Notes under the pieces: generated by a model
The model's input: the letters and a program-made list of their open reading frames with translations, nothing else
Databases searched by the model: none
Told to the model about the DNA's origin: nothing
In this document: positions 48,124 to 56,485 of the stretch, piece after piece
How positions within the stretch are numbered: the first letter of the stretch is position 1
How the letters are laid out: every line of letters begins with the position of its first letter
Assembly: GCF_014204715.1 (NCBI RefSeq)
Contig: NZ_JACHLY010000001.1
Span: 496,001-560,000, forward strand
Reading direction: 5' to 3'
Length of the DNA stretch: 64,000 bases
DNA from: Streptomonospora salina
GTDB taxonomy: Bacteria > Actinomycetota > Actinomycetes > Streptosporangiales > Streptosporangiaceae
Made by a program: the position numbers and the translations under genes

Positions 48124-50475
48124 ATGTTCGCAAAGGCCGCCCTCACTCTGGCGACCGCAGTGGCGCTGCTGCTCGCTCTGCCCGCGCTGGGGCCGCTGAT
48201 CGCCGGCGGCTCCTGGTGGGGCCCCTCCGCCGCCGTGGTCGCCGCCTGCGCCGCGGCCGGGCTGGGGCTGCGCGCTGCGCGCCTGCCCGCGGCCACGGTC
48301 CCGGTCCTGCAGGCCGCCGTGGCGCTGTGCGTGCTGACCGGCGCGTTCGTCCCGCACACGGCGCCGCTGGGGTTCGTTCCCACCCCTGATGCACTCCGCG
48401 ACCTGGCCGCGGTGTTCACCGAGGGGCGCGCCCAGATCGGCACCGAGACCACACCCGTACCGGCCACGCCCGCTCTGGCGCTGGTGGTCGCCACGGCACT
48501 GGGCATGCTGGAGATCGTCGCCGACTTCCTGGTCGTGACCGCCCGGGCGGCCGCGATGACGGCACTGCCCTTGGCGGGACTGCTGCTGGTCCCGCTGCTG
48601 GTGGACGACCGGGGCCTGGCACCCGTCGCTTTCGCCGGGGCCGCGGCCGGCTACGTGGTACTGCTGGCGGTGGACGGCTGGGTGCGCGGCGCCGACTGGG
48701 GCGTTCCCGTGCGCAGCGCACACGACACCGCCGCACCGGTGCTGGGCGGCTTCCAGCACGTCGGCACCGCCGGGGGCGTGGCCGCGGCGGCGGTGGCGCT
48801 GGCGCTGGTGGTCCCGCTGGCGGTGCCGGGGCTGTCCTCCAGCTCCCTGTACGCCCTGGCCGACGGCAGCCGCCTCGGCGGGGAGACCGTCACCACCACC
48901 CATCCGCTGGTCAGCTTGCGCAGGGACCTCTCGTCGACCTCCGACCGGCCGGTGCTGACCTACCGGACCGATGCCGACACCCCCGACTACCTTCGGATGT
49001 ACTCCCTGGACGCTTTCGACGGCCAGAACTGGACCATGTCGCGGCTGCGTGCCGAAGGCGACGGGGACCTCGACGACGAAATGCTGCCCTCCCCGCCGGG
49101 CCGGACCACGATCGACAGCGAACGCACCACCACCGAGGTCACGCTCGCCGACCGCTTCGAGACCGACTTCCTTCCGATGCCCTATCCCCCGCGCGAACTC
49201 TCCGCCTCCGGAGAGTGGTACGCCGACGCCGACACGCTGATGGTCTTCACCACGGGTTCCCCGACGCGCGGCGGCGACTACGAGGTCACCAGCCTGGACA
49301 ACGAACCCGACCCCGAAGCGCTGGCCGCCGACGCTCCCCCCGGATCCGACCTGGACGAGCGCTACCTGGACGTTCCCGGAAGCGTCGGCGAGCGCACCGC
49401 GGACCTGGCGGCGTCGATCACCTCCGGCGCCGACACCGCCTACGACCAGGCGGTGGCGCTGCAGGAGTGGTTCACCGAGCGCGACCGGTTCACCTACGAC
49501 CTGACGCCGCCCTCCGTCCCGGACGGCGAGGATCCGCTGTCCTACTTCCTGTTCGACAACCGGGTCGGCTACTGCGAGCAGTTCGCCGGGGCGATGGCAC
49601 TGCTGGCCCGACAGGCGGGCATCCCCGCGCGGGTGGCCATCGGCTACACGTCGGGCACCGCCACCGGCGACGGGACCTGGGAGGTCACCGAGTCCGACGC
49701 CCACGCCTGGCCCGAGCTGTACTTCGAGGACGCCGGGTGGCTGCGGTTCGAGCCGACCCCCTCCTCTCCCGGCGGCCAGGGCACGGCCACGGTGCCCGAC
49801 TACGCCGACGGCGCTCCGTCGGCTCCGCAGGACGGATCCGCCCCGGGGCGGCAGGAGCCCCAGGACGACGGCGGCGCCGGCGCATCGGCCGAACCCGAGG
49901 CCCCCGGGGCCTCCGCCGCGTCGGAGAGTCCCGCCGCGGAGGAGGACGAAGGCCGGGGCGGCCTGGCCGGCGGGGTCGGCGACGGCCGCGGCCCGGGCTG
50001 GTGGGCGGCGCTGGTTCTGACCGCCGTACTCGCGTGCGCCCTGCTGCCCGCGCTCGCCCGGTTCCTCCTCCGGCGCACACGGTGGGTGCGCGCGGGGTCG
50101 GCGACCCAGCGCGCCCGCGCCGCATGGCGGGAGCTGCGCGACGACAGCCGCGACCTGGGGCTGGCGTGGAGCGCGGCCGAGTCGCCGCGAGCGGTCGCCC
50201 AGCGGCTGAGCGAGGATCCCGGTCTGCCGGAGCAGGCCCGTGCCGCGCTGTGGCGCCTGGCGATGGGCGAGGAGACCGCGCGCTACTCTCCCGAGTTCGC
50301 TCAGGAGGGGTCGCCGTCCGACGACGGCCGTCGGGTGCGTGCGGCGCTGCGGGCGGCCTGCGGCCGCGCGGCCGCGCTGCGGGCGGTCGTGCTTCCCCGG
50401 TCGCTGCTGCCCGCGCCGCAGGCGCCGGTGCCCGATCCGCCCCGCGCCGCGTCTTCCGGGGCGGCCGCGGGATAG
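48124..50475 (+). CDS. Membrane transglutaminase-like protein (DUF3488/TgpA type)
   Basis: A 783-residue protein. About six transmembrane helices in the first 235 residues (DUF3488 part) are followed by a large extracytoplasmic region with the transglutaminase core. FDNRVGYCEQFAGAMALLAR carries the catalytic Cys, ESDAHAWPELYFEDAGWLRF has the His and Asp. After a low-complexity linker there is a further helix (about 620-640, WWAALVLTAVLACALLPALA) and a cytoplasmic DUF4129-like C-terminus. It is the third gene of the moxR operon; the Bdellovibrio/Pseudomonas TgpA family is the closest relative. The nearest AGGAGG is 50 nt from the ATG, so the start is uncertain. Confidence 0.9.
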   Translation: MFAKAALTLATAVALLLALPALGPLIAGGSWWGPSAAVVAACAAAGLGLRAARLPAATVPVLQAAVALCVLTGAFVPHTAPLGFVPTPDALRDLAAVFTEGRAQIGTETTPVPATPALALVVATALGMLEIVADFLVVTARAAAMTALPLAGLLLVPLLVDDRGLAPVAFAGAAAGYVVLLAVDGWVRGADWGVPVRSAHDTAAPVLGGFQHVGTAGGVAAAAVALALVVPLAVPGLSSSSLYALADGSRLGGETVTTTHPLVSLRRDLSSTSDRPVLTYRTDADTPDYLRMYSLDAFDGQNWTMSRLRAEGDGDLDDEMLPSPPGRTTIDSERTTTEVTLADRFETDFLPMPYPPRELSASGEWYADADTLMVFTTGSPTRGGDYEVTSLDNEPDPEALAADAPPGSDLDERYLDVPGSVGERTADLAASITSGADTAYDQAVALQEWFTERDRFTYDLTPPSVPDGEDPLSYFLFDNRVGYCEQFAGAMALLARQAGIPARVAIGYTSGTATGDGTWEVTESDAHAWPELYFEDAGWLRFEPTPSSPGGQGTATVPDYADGAPSAPQDGSAPGRQEPQDDGGAGASAEPEAPGASAASESPAAEEDEGRGGLAGGVGDGRGPGWWAALVLTAVLACALLPALARFLLRRTRWVRAGSATQRARAAWRELRDDSRDLGLAWSAAESPRAVAQRLSEDPGLPEQARAALWRLAMGEETARYSPEFAQEGSPSDDGRRVRAALRAACGRAAALRAVVLPRSLLPAPQAPVPDPPRAASSGAAAG

Positions 50476-50789
50476 GCCGCCGGCGTCGAGGACGACGCGG
50501 AGGCCGCCCCGGTCCGGAGTTCCCGAGGGGGCCTTCCGTGCCGCCGGGGTGGCGGGGTCGCGTGTGAGGCTGCGGCGTGCGCTCGGCGGCCCTGGAAACG
50601 CACGCGACGTGAAACGTCTCCGGTGGGCGGTGGCAGGCGACGGGCGGGCTTGCTCGCTGGGCGAGCTGCGCCCCATCGCCCCAGCCTCCGGGGGGCCGCC
50701 TCCACGGCAACGCGCCCGCCGGAGTCCTCTCCGACGGGCGCGTACACGCTCGGGTGCGGCCGGACGCCGGCCGCGGGCGCGGGGGCGGT
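50476..50789. other. 314-bp convergent gap with terminator
   Basis: Lies between the 3' ends of the moxR operon and the DUF3040 gene. It contains the hairpin at 50710-50743; I see nothing else of note. Confidence 0.5.
50710..50743. terminator. Interrupted 14-bp hairpin between convergent genes
   Basis: Stem of 9 bp (50710-50718 with 50735-50743) and 5 bp (50720-50724 with 50729-50733) with one mismatch and a TCCT loop. It lies 47 nt past the DUF3040 stop. Confidence 0.65.
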
Positions 50790-51194
50790 CTAGCGGTCGT
50801 CGCCCTCCTGGCGGCGCCGCCACCGCTCCTCGAAGCGGTTCATCATCCCCGGGCGCTGCTGGCGCCGGCGCTGCTTGGGTTCGGCTCCCTTGGTCTGCGA
50901 CTGGGCCGCAGCCTCGCCTCCGACGGCGACGCGCCTCCAGGCGTTGAGCCCCCACAGCAGGCACGCCAGCATGACGATGAAGCCGATGACACCGACGATG
51001 ACCTGCTGGAGGATCATCCCGCCCATGAGGAGCGAGATCCCGACGACGAACCCGACCGACGCCTGGACGATCGACCGCTTGTAATGCACGGCGGGATTCG
51101 TCTGGCGCACCGTATTGGCGAACTTCGGATCCTCGGCGTAGAGCGCCTGCTCGATCTGGTCGAGCATACGCTGCTCGTGTTCAGAGAGCGGCAC
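50790..51194 (-). CDS. DUF3040 membrane protein
   Basis: A 134-residue actinobacterial protein of the DUF3040 family. It begins VPLSEHEQRMLDQIEQALYA, the family signature, with a conserved LYAEDPKFA. Two transmembrane helices follow (about residues 45-62 and 68-90: VGFVVGISLLMGGMILQQVI and VGVIGFIVMLACLLWGLNAW) and a basic, Gln/Arg-rich tail (PKQRRRQQRPGMMNRFEERW). The start GTG at 51194 has GGGAGG 6 nt ahead. In actinobacteria the gene commonly lies near dinB and the dcw cluster, as here. It has its own promoter at 51268-51296. No function is known. Confidence 0.9.
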   Translation of the reverse strand: MPLSEHEQRMLDQIEQALYAEDPKFANTVRQTNPAVHYKRSIVQASVGFVVGISLLMGGMILQQVIVGVIGFIVMLACLLWGLNAWRRVAVGGEAAAQSQTKGAEPKQRRRQQRPGMMNRFEERWRRRQEGDDR

Positions 51195-51267
51195 GGCGCC
51201 TCCCAATGACAGTCCCCGCGTAGGGTGAGGTGTGCTGACCAACAGGCCGTTGTTCAGTGGTATGCCC

Positions 51268-51296
51268 AGAATAAGGTGCCTTAGCGCCTACTGAAA
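51268..51296 (-). promoter_or_regulatory. Promoter of the DUF3040 gene with central palindrome
   Basis: Minus-strand TTTCAG (51296-51291), 17-nt spacer, TATTCT (51273-51268). The dyad TAAGG-tg-CCTTA (51272-51283) overlaps the spacer and -10, a possible operator. Confidence 0.55.
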
Positions 51297-51475
51297 AGAA
51301 AAGATGAGCGTGTAGCTGACCCACAGAGGCCACTTTACCCGCACCGTCGAACCGCAACACCGCTGCGCTCGCCCTCCTACTGTCCCCTGCTCTGCGCGGC
51401 ACGCCCCGGCCGACGCGGGCCGGCCGCGGACCTGCCACCCCCTACAACGGATCCGATCGCCCGAAAGTTGCAGTA

Positions 51476-52750
51476 CTATACGTCATCCTCGTCACGCTTG
51501 GCCAAAGCGGCCGGTCGGATGGCCCCGCTGCCGAAGCGCCGCGTGACGGCGTCCATAGCCTGTTCGGCTTCGCGCCAACCGGTTTCGGGTTCGTCCAGGC
51601 TGAGTTGGCGGTGGGACCCGGCGGCCGGCGCCAGCCCTTCCATGCGCACCCCCACCAGCCGCAGCCTCGTCCGCTCCAGGCCCGCGGCGTCGTACAGCTC
51701 CCGCGCGGCGGCGTTGACCTCGTGCGCGACGTCGGTGGGCTCGTTCAGGGTGCGCGAGCGGGTGATGGTGGTGAAATCGGCCCGGCGCAGCTTCACCACC
51801 ACGGTCCGCCCCACCTGGCCGGCGGCGCGCATCCTGCGGGCGACCTTCTCGGCCAGCCGCAGCAGCTCCCGGTGGATCACCGCCGGGTCGTCGACGTCGC
51901 AAGGGAAGGTCTCCTCCGACCCGATGCTCTTGTCGGGCGTGGAGGGCACCACCGCGCTGTCGTCGCGGCCCTGGGCCAGGGCGGCCAGGCGGTCGCCCAG
52001 CGCCGTCCCGAACTCGCCGCGCAGCGTGGCCGCCGAAACGCGCGCCACGTCGCCGACCGTGCGCAGGCCCAGGCGGGTCAGGGTCTGCTCGGTCTTGTCG
52101 CCCACTCCCGACAGCGCGCCCACCGGCAGCGGGTGCAGGAACGCGGTGACCCGCTCGGGCGGCACGGCCAGCAGGCCGTCGGGCTTGCACCGGGTCGAGG
52201 CGAGCTTGGCCACCAGCTTGCTCGGCGCAGCGCCCACCGAGCAGGTCAGGCTCTGCTCCTCGCGCACCCGCCGCCGGATCAGCTCGGCGATGCGCGCCGG
52301 GTCGCCCAGGCGGCGGCGCGCACCGGCGACGTCCACGTAGGCCTCGTCCAGCGAGACGGGCTCGACGTCGGGCGAGACCGACAGCAGGATGTCCATGACG
52401 GCTTCGGAGACCCGCTTGTAGTGGGCGCCGTCGGGCGGGAAGACGGCGGCGCCGGGGCACAGCCGCAGCGCGCGCACCATCGGCATGGCTGAGTGCACCC
52501 CGTAGGAGCGGGCGATGTAGTCGGCCGAGGAGACCACGCCCCGCGGCCCGGTCCCGCCGACGATGATGGGCGTGCCTCGGGTCTCGGGGCGCTCCAGCCG
52601 CTCGACGCCGGCGAAGAACGCGTCCATGTCGATGTGCAGGACCGTGCACTCGGCGGCGGCCGCGCAGTCGCCGTCCGGCAGCGGTTCGACGCCGCCGGAC
52701 CCGACGATCCCCCGCAGGGCCCGCCCGCGCTCAAGCTGGCGTCGGCTCAT
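51476..52750 (-). CDS. dinB: DNA polymerase IV (Y family)
   Basis: Error-prone polymerase for translesion synthesis. The 424-residue product has VLHIDMDAFFAGVERLERPE (catalytic Asp; DAFFA in place of DAFFAS/DCFYA), SVSPDVEPVSLDEAYVDVAG (SLDE catalytic pair), the SVGAAPSKLVAKLASTRCKP palm/finger stretch, and the little-finger region TRLRLVGVRMEGL. The C-terminal segment near HRQLSLDEPE resembles a beta-clamp binding motif. Start ATG at 52750 is followed by a nonconserved 35 residues. It is the 5' neighbour of the DUF3040 gene, with 281 bp between. Confidence 0.94.
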   Translation of the reverse strand: MSRRQLERGRALRGIVGSGGVEPLPDGDCAAAAECTVLHIDMDAFFAGVERLERPETRGTPIIVGGTGPRGVVSSADYIARSYGVHSAMPMVRALRLCPGAAVFPPDGAHYKRVSEAVMDILLSVSPDVEPVSLDEAYVDVAGARRRLGDPARIAELIRRRVREEQSLTCSVGAAPSKLVAKLASTRCKPDGLLAVPPERVTAFLHPLPVGALSGVGDKTEQTLTRLGLRTVGDVARVSAATLRGEFGTALGDRLAALAQGRDDSAVVPSTPDKSIGSEETFPCDVDDPAVIHRELLRLAEKVARRMRAAGQVGRTVVVKLRRADFTTITRSRTLNEPTDVAHEVNAAARELYDAAGLERTRLRLVGVRMEGLAPAAGSHRQLSLDEPETGWREAEQAMDAVTRRFGSGAIRPAALAKRDEDDV

Positions 52751-52808
52751 GCCGCCAGTGTGCCGCCGTCGGCACCGGCAGCGCCACCCCGGTCCCGGCC
52801 TGCGGCCC

Positions 52809-53612
52809 TCACAGCGGCCTGCGGGCCAGCAGGTGGATCTGGGTGGCGATGCCCGCCAGCGCCGGGTGCACCGAGGCGGCCTTCTCCAGCTCCAGCAGCT
52901 GCTCGCCGACGTGGGCCTCGCCGTCGAGCACCCGGCCGGGCAGCAGGTCGGCGAATACCCGCACCCCGCGGATGTCGTCGCCGCCCAGCCCGGCCCGCTC
53001 GGCGAGGTCGGTGAGCTGGCCGGCGGTGAAACGGCGCGGCATGGGGTCACCCGGGCCCCAGCGGCCTTCGGGGGCGTCGATCAGGCGGCGGGCGTCGGCG
53101 AGGTGGCCGGACAGCGCCCGGTGCATCACGCCTGCCACGGCGTTGGCCGCCAGTACGCTGACCGCGCCGCCGGGCCGGGTGAGCGCGGCGACGTCGGCCA
53201 GGGCCGCGGCCGGATCGTCGACGTACTCCAGCACGTTGTGCATCAGCACCAGGTGGGCGTGGGCGGCCGGCAGCAGGTGGGCCAGGTCCGTGGTCTCGCC
53301 CTGCAGCGCCCGCACTCGCACTCCGGCTTCGGCGGCCCGGCGCTCCAGCGCGGCCAGCGAGTCGGGACTGGGGTCGACCACGGTGACGCGGTGGCCCAGC
53401 TGCGCCAGCGGGACGGCGGCACCGCCGGTGCCGCCGCCGGCGTCGACGATGTCCAGGATCTCGTTCTCGCCGTCGGCGGGCCCCTGCTCGGCCAGGGCCG
53501 AGCGCAGAACCTCCCAGACCACGTCGGTGCGGGCGGCGCTGGCCGCCCGGTGCGGGCCGGACCCCGCGCCGGGGTCGCCCGGCGCGGTGCCGCCGTGGGG
53601 CTTGTCGCTCAC
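52809..53612 (-). CDS. Class I SAM-dependent methyltransferase
   Basis: A 267-residue Rossmann-fold methyltransferase. Motif I is ILDIVDAGGGTGGAAVPLAQ (about residues 52-71), motif II VTVVDPSPDSLAALERRAAE, and motif IV LVLMHNVLEYVDDPAAALAD, where the Asn-Val-Leu-Glu is typical of the SmtA/CmoM-like group acting on tRNA wobble uridines. A C-terminal helical region follows. It lies 58 bp upstream of dinB and 56 bp downstream of nusB on the same strand. The tRNA-modifying role is a suggestion from motif similarity, and small-molecule substrates are possible. Confidence 0.85.
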   Translation of the reverse strand: MSDKPHGGTAPGDPGAGSGPHRAASAARTDVVWEVLRSALAEQGPADGENEILDIVDAGGGTGGAAVPLAQLGHRVTVVDPSPDSLAALERRAAEAGVRVRALQGETTDLAHLLPAAHAHLVLMHNVLEYVDDPAAALADVAALTRPGGAVSVLAANAVAGVMHRALSGHLADARRLIDAPEGRWGPGDPMPRRFTAGQLTDLAERAGLGGDDIRGVRVFADLLPGRVLDGEAHVGEQLLELEKAASVHPALAGIATQIHLLARRPL

Positions 53613-53667
53613 ACCGGCTCCCCTTCTGCTTGCTGGTGTCGAGGCCTGCCGACGGCACGCCGTCCGG

Positions 53668-54090
53668 TCAGGGCGCGAGCTGGGCCTTGTTCTCCATCAG
53701 CCGCGAAAGCAGGCCGTTGATGAAGGACGGCGATTCGTCGGTGGACAGTTGCCGGGCCACCGCGACCGCCTCGGAGATCGCCACGCCGTCGGGGATGTCG
53801 CCGTCCCACAGCAGTTCGTAGGCGCCCATCCGCAGGATGTTGCGGTCGACCACGGGCATGCGCTCCAGGGACCAGTCGATCGCGTAGTCCTCCAGCAGGG
53901 TGTCGAGGCGCTCGCGGTGCTCGTCGACGGCGTGGGCCAGCCCGATCGTGAAGTCGTTGATGGGCGGCTCGGTCTGGGCCCGCCGCCGTTCCAGGACCGC
54001 CTCGACGGTCGCGCCGCGCACCTCGGCCTCGTACAGGATCTCAACCGCGCGCCGGCGCGCCTTGCGCCGCGCTCCCCCGCCGCTGCTCAT
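53668..54090 (-). CDS. nusB: Transcription antitermination factor NusB
   Basis: All-helical RNA-binding factor that with NusE (S10) loads onto boxA sequences for rRNA antitermination. The 140-residue product has RRKARRRAVEILYEAEVRGA (Arg-rich helix 1), PPINDFTIGLAHAVDEHRER, WSLERMPVVDRNILRMGAYE (family signature near residues 73-92), and GVAISEAVAVARQLSTDESP followed by FINGLL. It follows efp by 46 bp, the usual efp-nusB pair in actinobacteria, so the two are likely cotranscribed. Confidence 0.96.
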   Translation of the reverse strand: MSSGGGARRKARRRAVEILYEAEVRGATVEAVLERRRAQTEPPINDFTIGLAHAVDEHRERLDTLLEDYAIDWSLERMPVVDRNILRMGAYELLWDGDIPDGVAISEAVAVARQLSTDESPSFINGLLSRLMENKAQLAP

Positions 54091-54136
54091 CGCTTCTCCG
54101 CCCGGTCGCCCCGATCGCCGCTCGCAGTGAGCGCCA

Positions 54137-54700
54137 TCAGTTGACGCGGCCGAGGTAGTCGCCGGTGCGGGTGTCGACCTTGACGCGCTCGCCGGTGGTG
54201 ATGAACAGCGGGACCTGGATGACCGCGTCGGTCTCGATGGTGGCGGGCTTGGTGCCGCCGGTGGAGCGGTCGCCCTGCACGCCGGGGTCGGTCTGGGTGA
54301 CCTCGACCTCGACGGCGGCCGGAAGCTCGACGTAGAGCGGCGCGCCCTCGTTCATCGCGACGGTGACCATCGCGCTTTCGAGGAGGTAGTCGGCGTTCTT
54401 GCCCACCACCTTGGCCTCGACCGGGATCTGATCGTAGGTGTCGGTGTCCATGAAGATGTAGGACTCGCCGTCGGTGTAGAGGTACTGCATCTCCCGGCGG
54501 TCCACGTTGGCGACCTCGACCTTGGCGCCGGCGTTGAAGGTCTTGTCGACGACCTTGCCGGAGGTGACGTTCTTCAGCTTGGTGCGGACGAACGCTCCGC
54601 CCTTGCCGGGCTTGACGTGCTGGAACTCCACGACGTTCCAGAGTTCTCCGCCGTCGAGCTTCAGGGTCGTGCCGTTCTTGAGGTCGTTCGTCGAGGCCAC
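54137..54700 (-). CDS. efp: Elongation factor P
   Basis: Ribosome-bound factor that relieves stalling at poly-proline. The 187-residue protein has three beta-barrel domains: residues about 1-65 with [20 protein letters not shown] and the tip loop Lys (KPGKGGAF), 66-128 with [20 protein letters not shown] and [19 protein letters not shown], and 129-187 ending VFITTG-like [20 protein letters not shown]. The GTG start at 54700 is preceded by GGAGAG. A -10-like TAGACT on the minus strand lies about 95 nt upstream (54795-54800). Modification of the tip Lys is not predictable from this. Confidence 0.96.
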   Translation of the reverse strand: MASTNDLKNGTTLKLDGGELWNVVEFQHVKPGKGGAFVRTKLKNVTSGKVVDKTFNAGAKVEVANVDRREMQYLYTDGESYIFMDTDTYDQIPVEAKVVGKNADYLLESAMVTVAMNEGAPLYVELPAAVEVEVTQTDPGVQGDRSTGGTKPATIETDAVIQVPLFITTGERVKVDTRTGDYLGRVN

Positions 54701-54842
54701 TTGAGTCGTCTCTCCAGGGGTCGGGCTCGGTCGGTGGCGGGCGGGCGCCCCGCAGGGCCGCCGCGCAAGCGCGTGCTGCCGCCGTCGTCACCGCAGTCTA
54801 GTGGGTTTCACCCGGTGCGGGGTTCACCTCGGTCCGGGGCGT

Positions 54843-55922
54843 TCAGGTGCTGATCGCCGCGTAGGCGGAGTCCAGCAGCTCCGGCGCGGGTCCCGGAAGC
54901 ACAGCGGGCCGCCCGGGGCCGTCGAGCACGATGAAGCGCAGCACGGACCCGCGCGCCTTCTTGTCGACGCGCATGGTGCTGCGCAGGTCGGGCCAGGCCG
55001 CCCCGGAGTAGCCGGTGGGCAGGCCCACCGACGCCAGCACCGTGCGGTGGCGCTCGACCAGGTGCGCGTCGATGCGCCCGTCCAGGCGGGCCAGTTCGGC
55101 GGCGTAGACCATGCCCACGGCCACAGCGTAGCCGTGCCGGAACGTGTAGTCCTCGGCGCGCTCGATGGCGTGGCCGAGCGTGTGCCCGTAGTTGAGGATC
55201 TCGCGGCGCCCGCTCTCGCGCAGGTCGGACGAGACGACTTCGGCCTTGACCGCGACGGCGCGCTCGATCAGCTCGCGGGTGTGCGCGCCGCCGGGGCGCG
55301 CAGCGCCGTCGGGGTCGTCCTCGACGAGCTCCAGAATGGCCGGGTCGGCGATGAACCCGGCCTTGACGACCTCGGCGAGGCCGCCGATGTAGTCGGCCGG
55401 GGGCAGGCTCTCCAGGGTGTCCAGGTCGCACAGGACTCCGGCGGGCGGGTGGAAGGAACCCACGAGGTTCTTGCCCTCGGCGGTGTTGATGCCGGTCTTG
55501 CCGCCCACGGCGGCGTCGACCATACCCAGCAGGGTGGTGGGCACCAGCACGCTGCGGACCCCGCGCAGCCAGGTGGCGGCGACGAACCCGGCCAGGTCGG
55601 TGACGGCTCCGCCGCCCACGCCCACCACGGCGTCGGTGCGGGTAAACCCGGCTCGGCCGAGCCTGCCCCACAGTCCGGCGGCGACCTCGGCGGTCTTGGC
55701 GGCCTCGCCGTCGGGCACGGCCATGGGGTGGACGGTGTAGCCGGCCGGCCCCAGGGCGCTCAGGACCGCCTGTGCCGGGGCCTCCAACCCTTCGGGGTGG
55801 ATGACCGCGACCTGCGCGGCACGCGCGCCCACCAGCTCGGGCAGCTCGGCGGAGACGCCGCGGCCCACGACGACGTCGTAGGGGTCGGCGGCGCCGCCCA
55901 CGCCGATGCGGGTCGCGCTCAC
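54843..55922 (-). CDS. aroB: 3-dehydroquinate synthase
   Basis: Converts DAHP to 3-dehydroquinate, the second step of the shikimate pathway, with NAD and a divalent metal. The 359-residue product has VVGVGGGAVTDLAGFVAATW (NAD-binding), VPTTLLGMVDAAVGGKTGIN, NLVGSFHPPAGVLCDLDTLE, GLAEVVKAGFIADPAILELV, and the metal-binding REILNYGHTLGHAIERAEDY and RHGYAVAVGM with the His and Glu ligands. The start GTG at 55922 overlaps the aroK stop (GTGA), so aroK and aroB are coupled. AroC-AroK-AroB form a run. Confidence 0.96.
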   Translation of the reverse strand: MSATRIGVGGAADPYDVVVGRGVSAELPELVGARAAQVAVIHPEGLEAPAQAVLSALGPAGYTVHPMAVPDGEAAKTAEVAAGLWGRLGRAGFTRTDAVVGVGGGAVTDLAGFVAATWLRGVRSVLVPTTLLGMVDAAVGGKTGINTAEGKNLVGSFHPPAGVLCDLDTLESLPPADYIGGLAEVVKAGFIADPAILELVEDDPDGAARPGGAHTRELIERAVAVKAEVVSSDLRESGRREILNYGHTLGHAIERAEDYTFRHGYAVAVGMVYAAELARLDGRIDAHLVERHRTVLASVGLPTGYSGAAWPDLRSTMRVDKKARGSVLRFIVLDGPGRPAVLPGPAPELLDSAYAAIST

Positions 55923-56443
55923 CGGGTGCCGCCCCGGTGCTCGGGCAGGGCCGCGACGACCGCGTCGACGATCTCCTCGGGGTGGTAGCCGCTGGTGGGC
56001 ACGGTCGACTTCGCCAGGCCTTCGTAGAACGGAAGCCGCTCCTCCAAGAGCTTGCGCAGCCGGGTGCGGGGGTTGCCGACCAGCAGCGGGCGCGGGGTGT
56101 CCAGGCCGACGCGCTTGGCTGCGTCGCCGAAGTCCACCTGCAGGTAGACCACGTGGTGGCGGGCCAGTTCGGCGCGGGTGTCGGAGTCGAGGACCGATCC
56201 CCCGCCCAGCGCGACGACGCCGTGCCACGACGCCAGCGCCTCGGCGACGGTCTCGCGCTCCAGCGCGCGGAAGGCGGGCTCGCCGTCCTCGACGAAGATG
56301 TCGCCGACGGCTTTGCCGGACCGCGCCGCGATCTCGGTGTCGGTGTCCAGCAGCTGCACCTCCAGCCGCTCCGCCAGCGCCCGGCCGACCGTGGTCTTGC
56401 CCGCACCGGGCGGGCCGATCAGGACCGCGATCGGTGTGCTCAT
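55919..56443 (-). CDS. aroK: Shikimate kinase
   Basis: Phosphorylates shikimate at the 3-position with ATP. The 174-residue product has the P-loop VLIGPPGAGKTTVGRALAER (residues about 7-26), LLDTDTEIAARSGKAVGDIF (shikimate site Asp), FVEDGEPAFRALERETVAEA, VVALGGGSVLDSDTRAELAR and RPLLVGNPRTRLRKLLEERL with the lid Arg residues. It follows aroC by 42 bp and overlaps aroB. Full length for the family. A later Mur-type kinase role is unlikely. Confidence 0.95.
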   Translation of the reverse strand: MSTPIAVLIGPPGAGKTTVGRALAERLEVQLLDTDTEIAARSGKAVGDIFVEDGEPAFRALERETVAEALASWHGVVALGGGSVLDSDTRAELARHHVVYLQVDFGDAAKRVGLDTPRPLLVGNPRTRLRKLLEERLPFYEGLAKSTVPTSGYHPEEIVDAVVAALPEHRGGTR

Positions 56444-56485
56444 ACGATGCCTCCTCGGGGGTGGGCGGCCGGCGCCCCGCCGGGC

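Noticed and set aside
47389-50964. Long minus-strand frame opposite the DUF58 and transglutaminase genes
   Set aside because: Its product is repetitive Gly/Arg/Val sequence with no ribosome binding site or family, whereas the plus strand encodes recognised domains.
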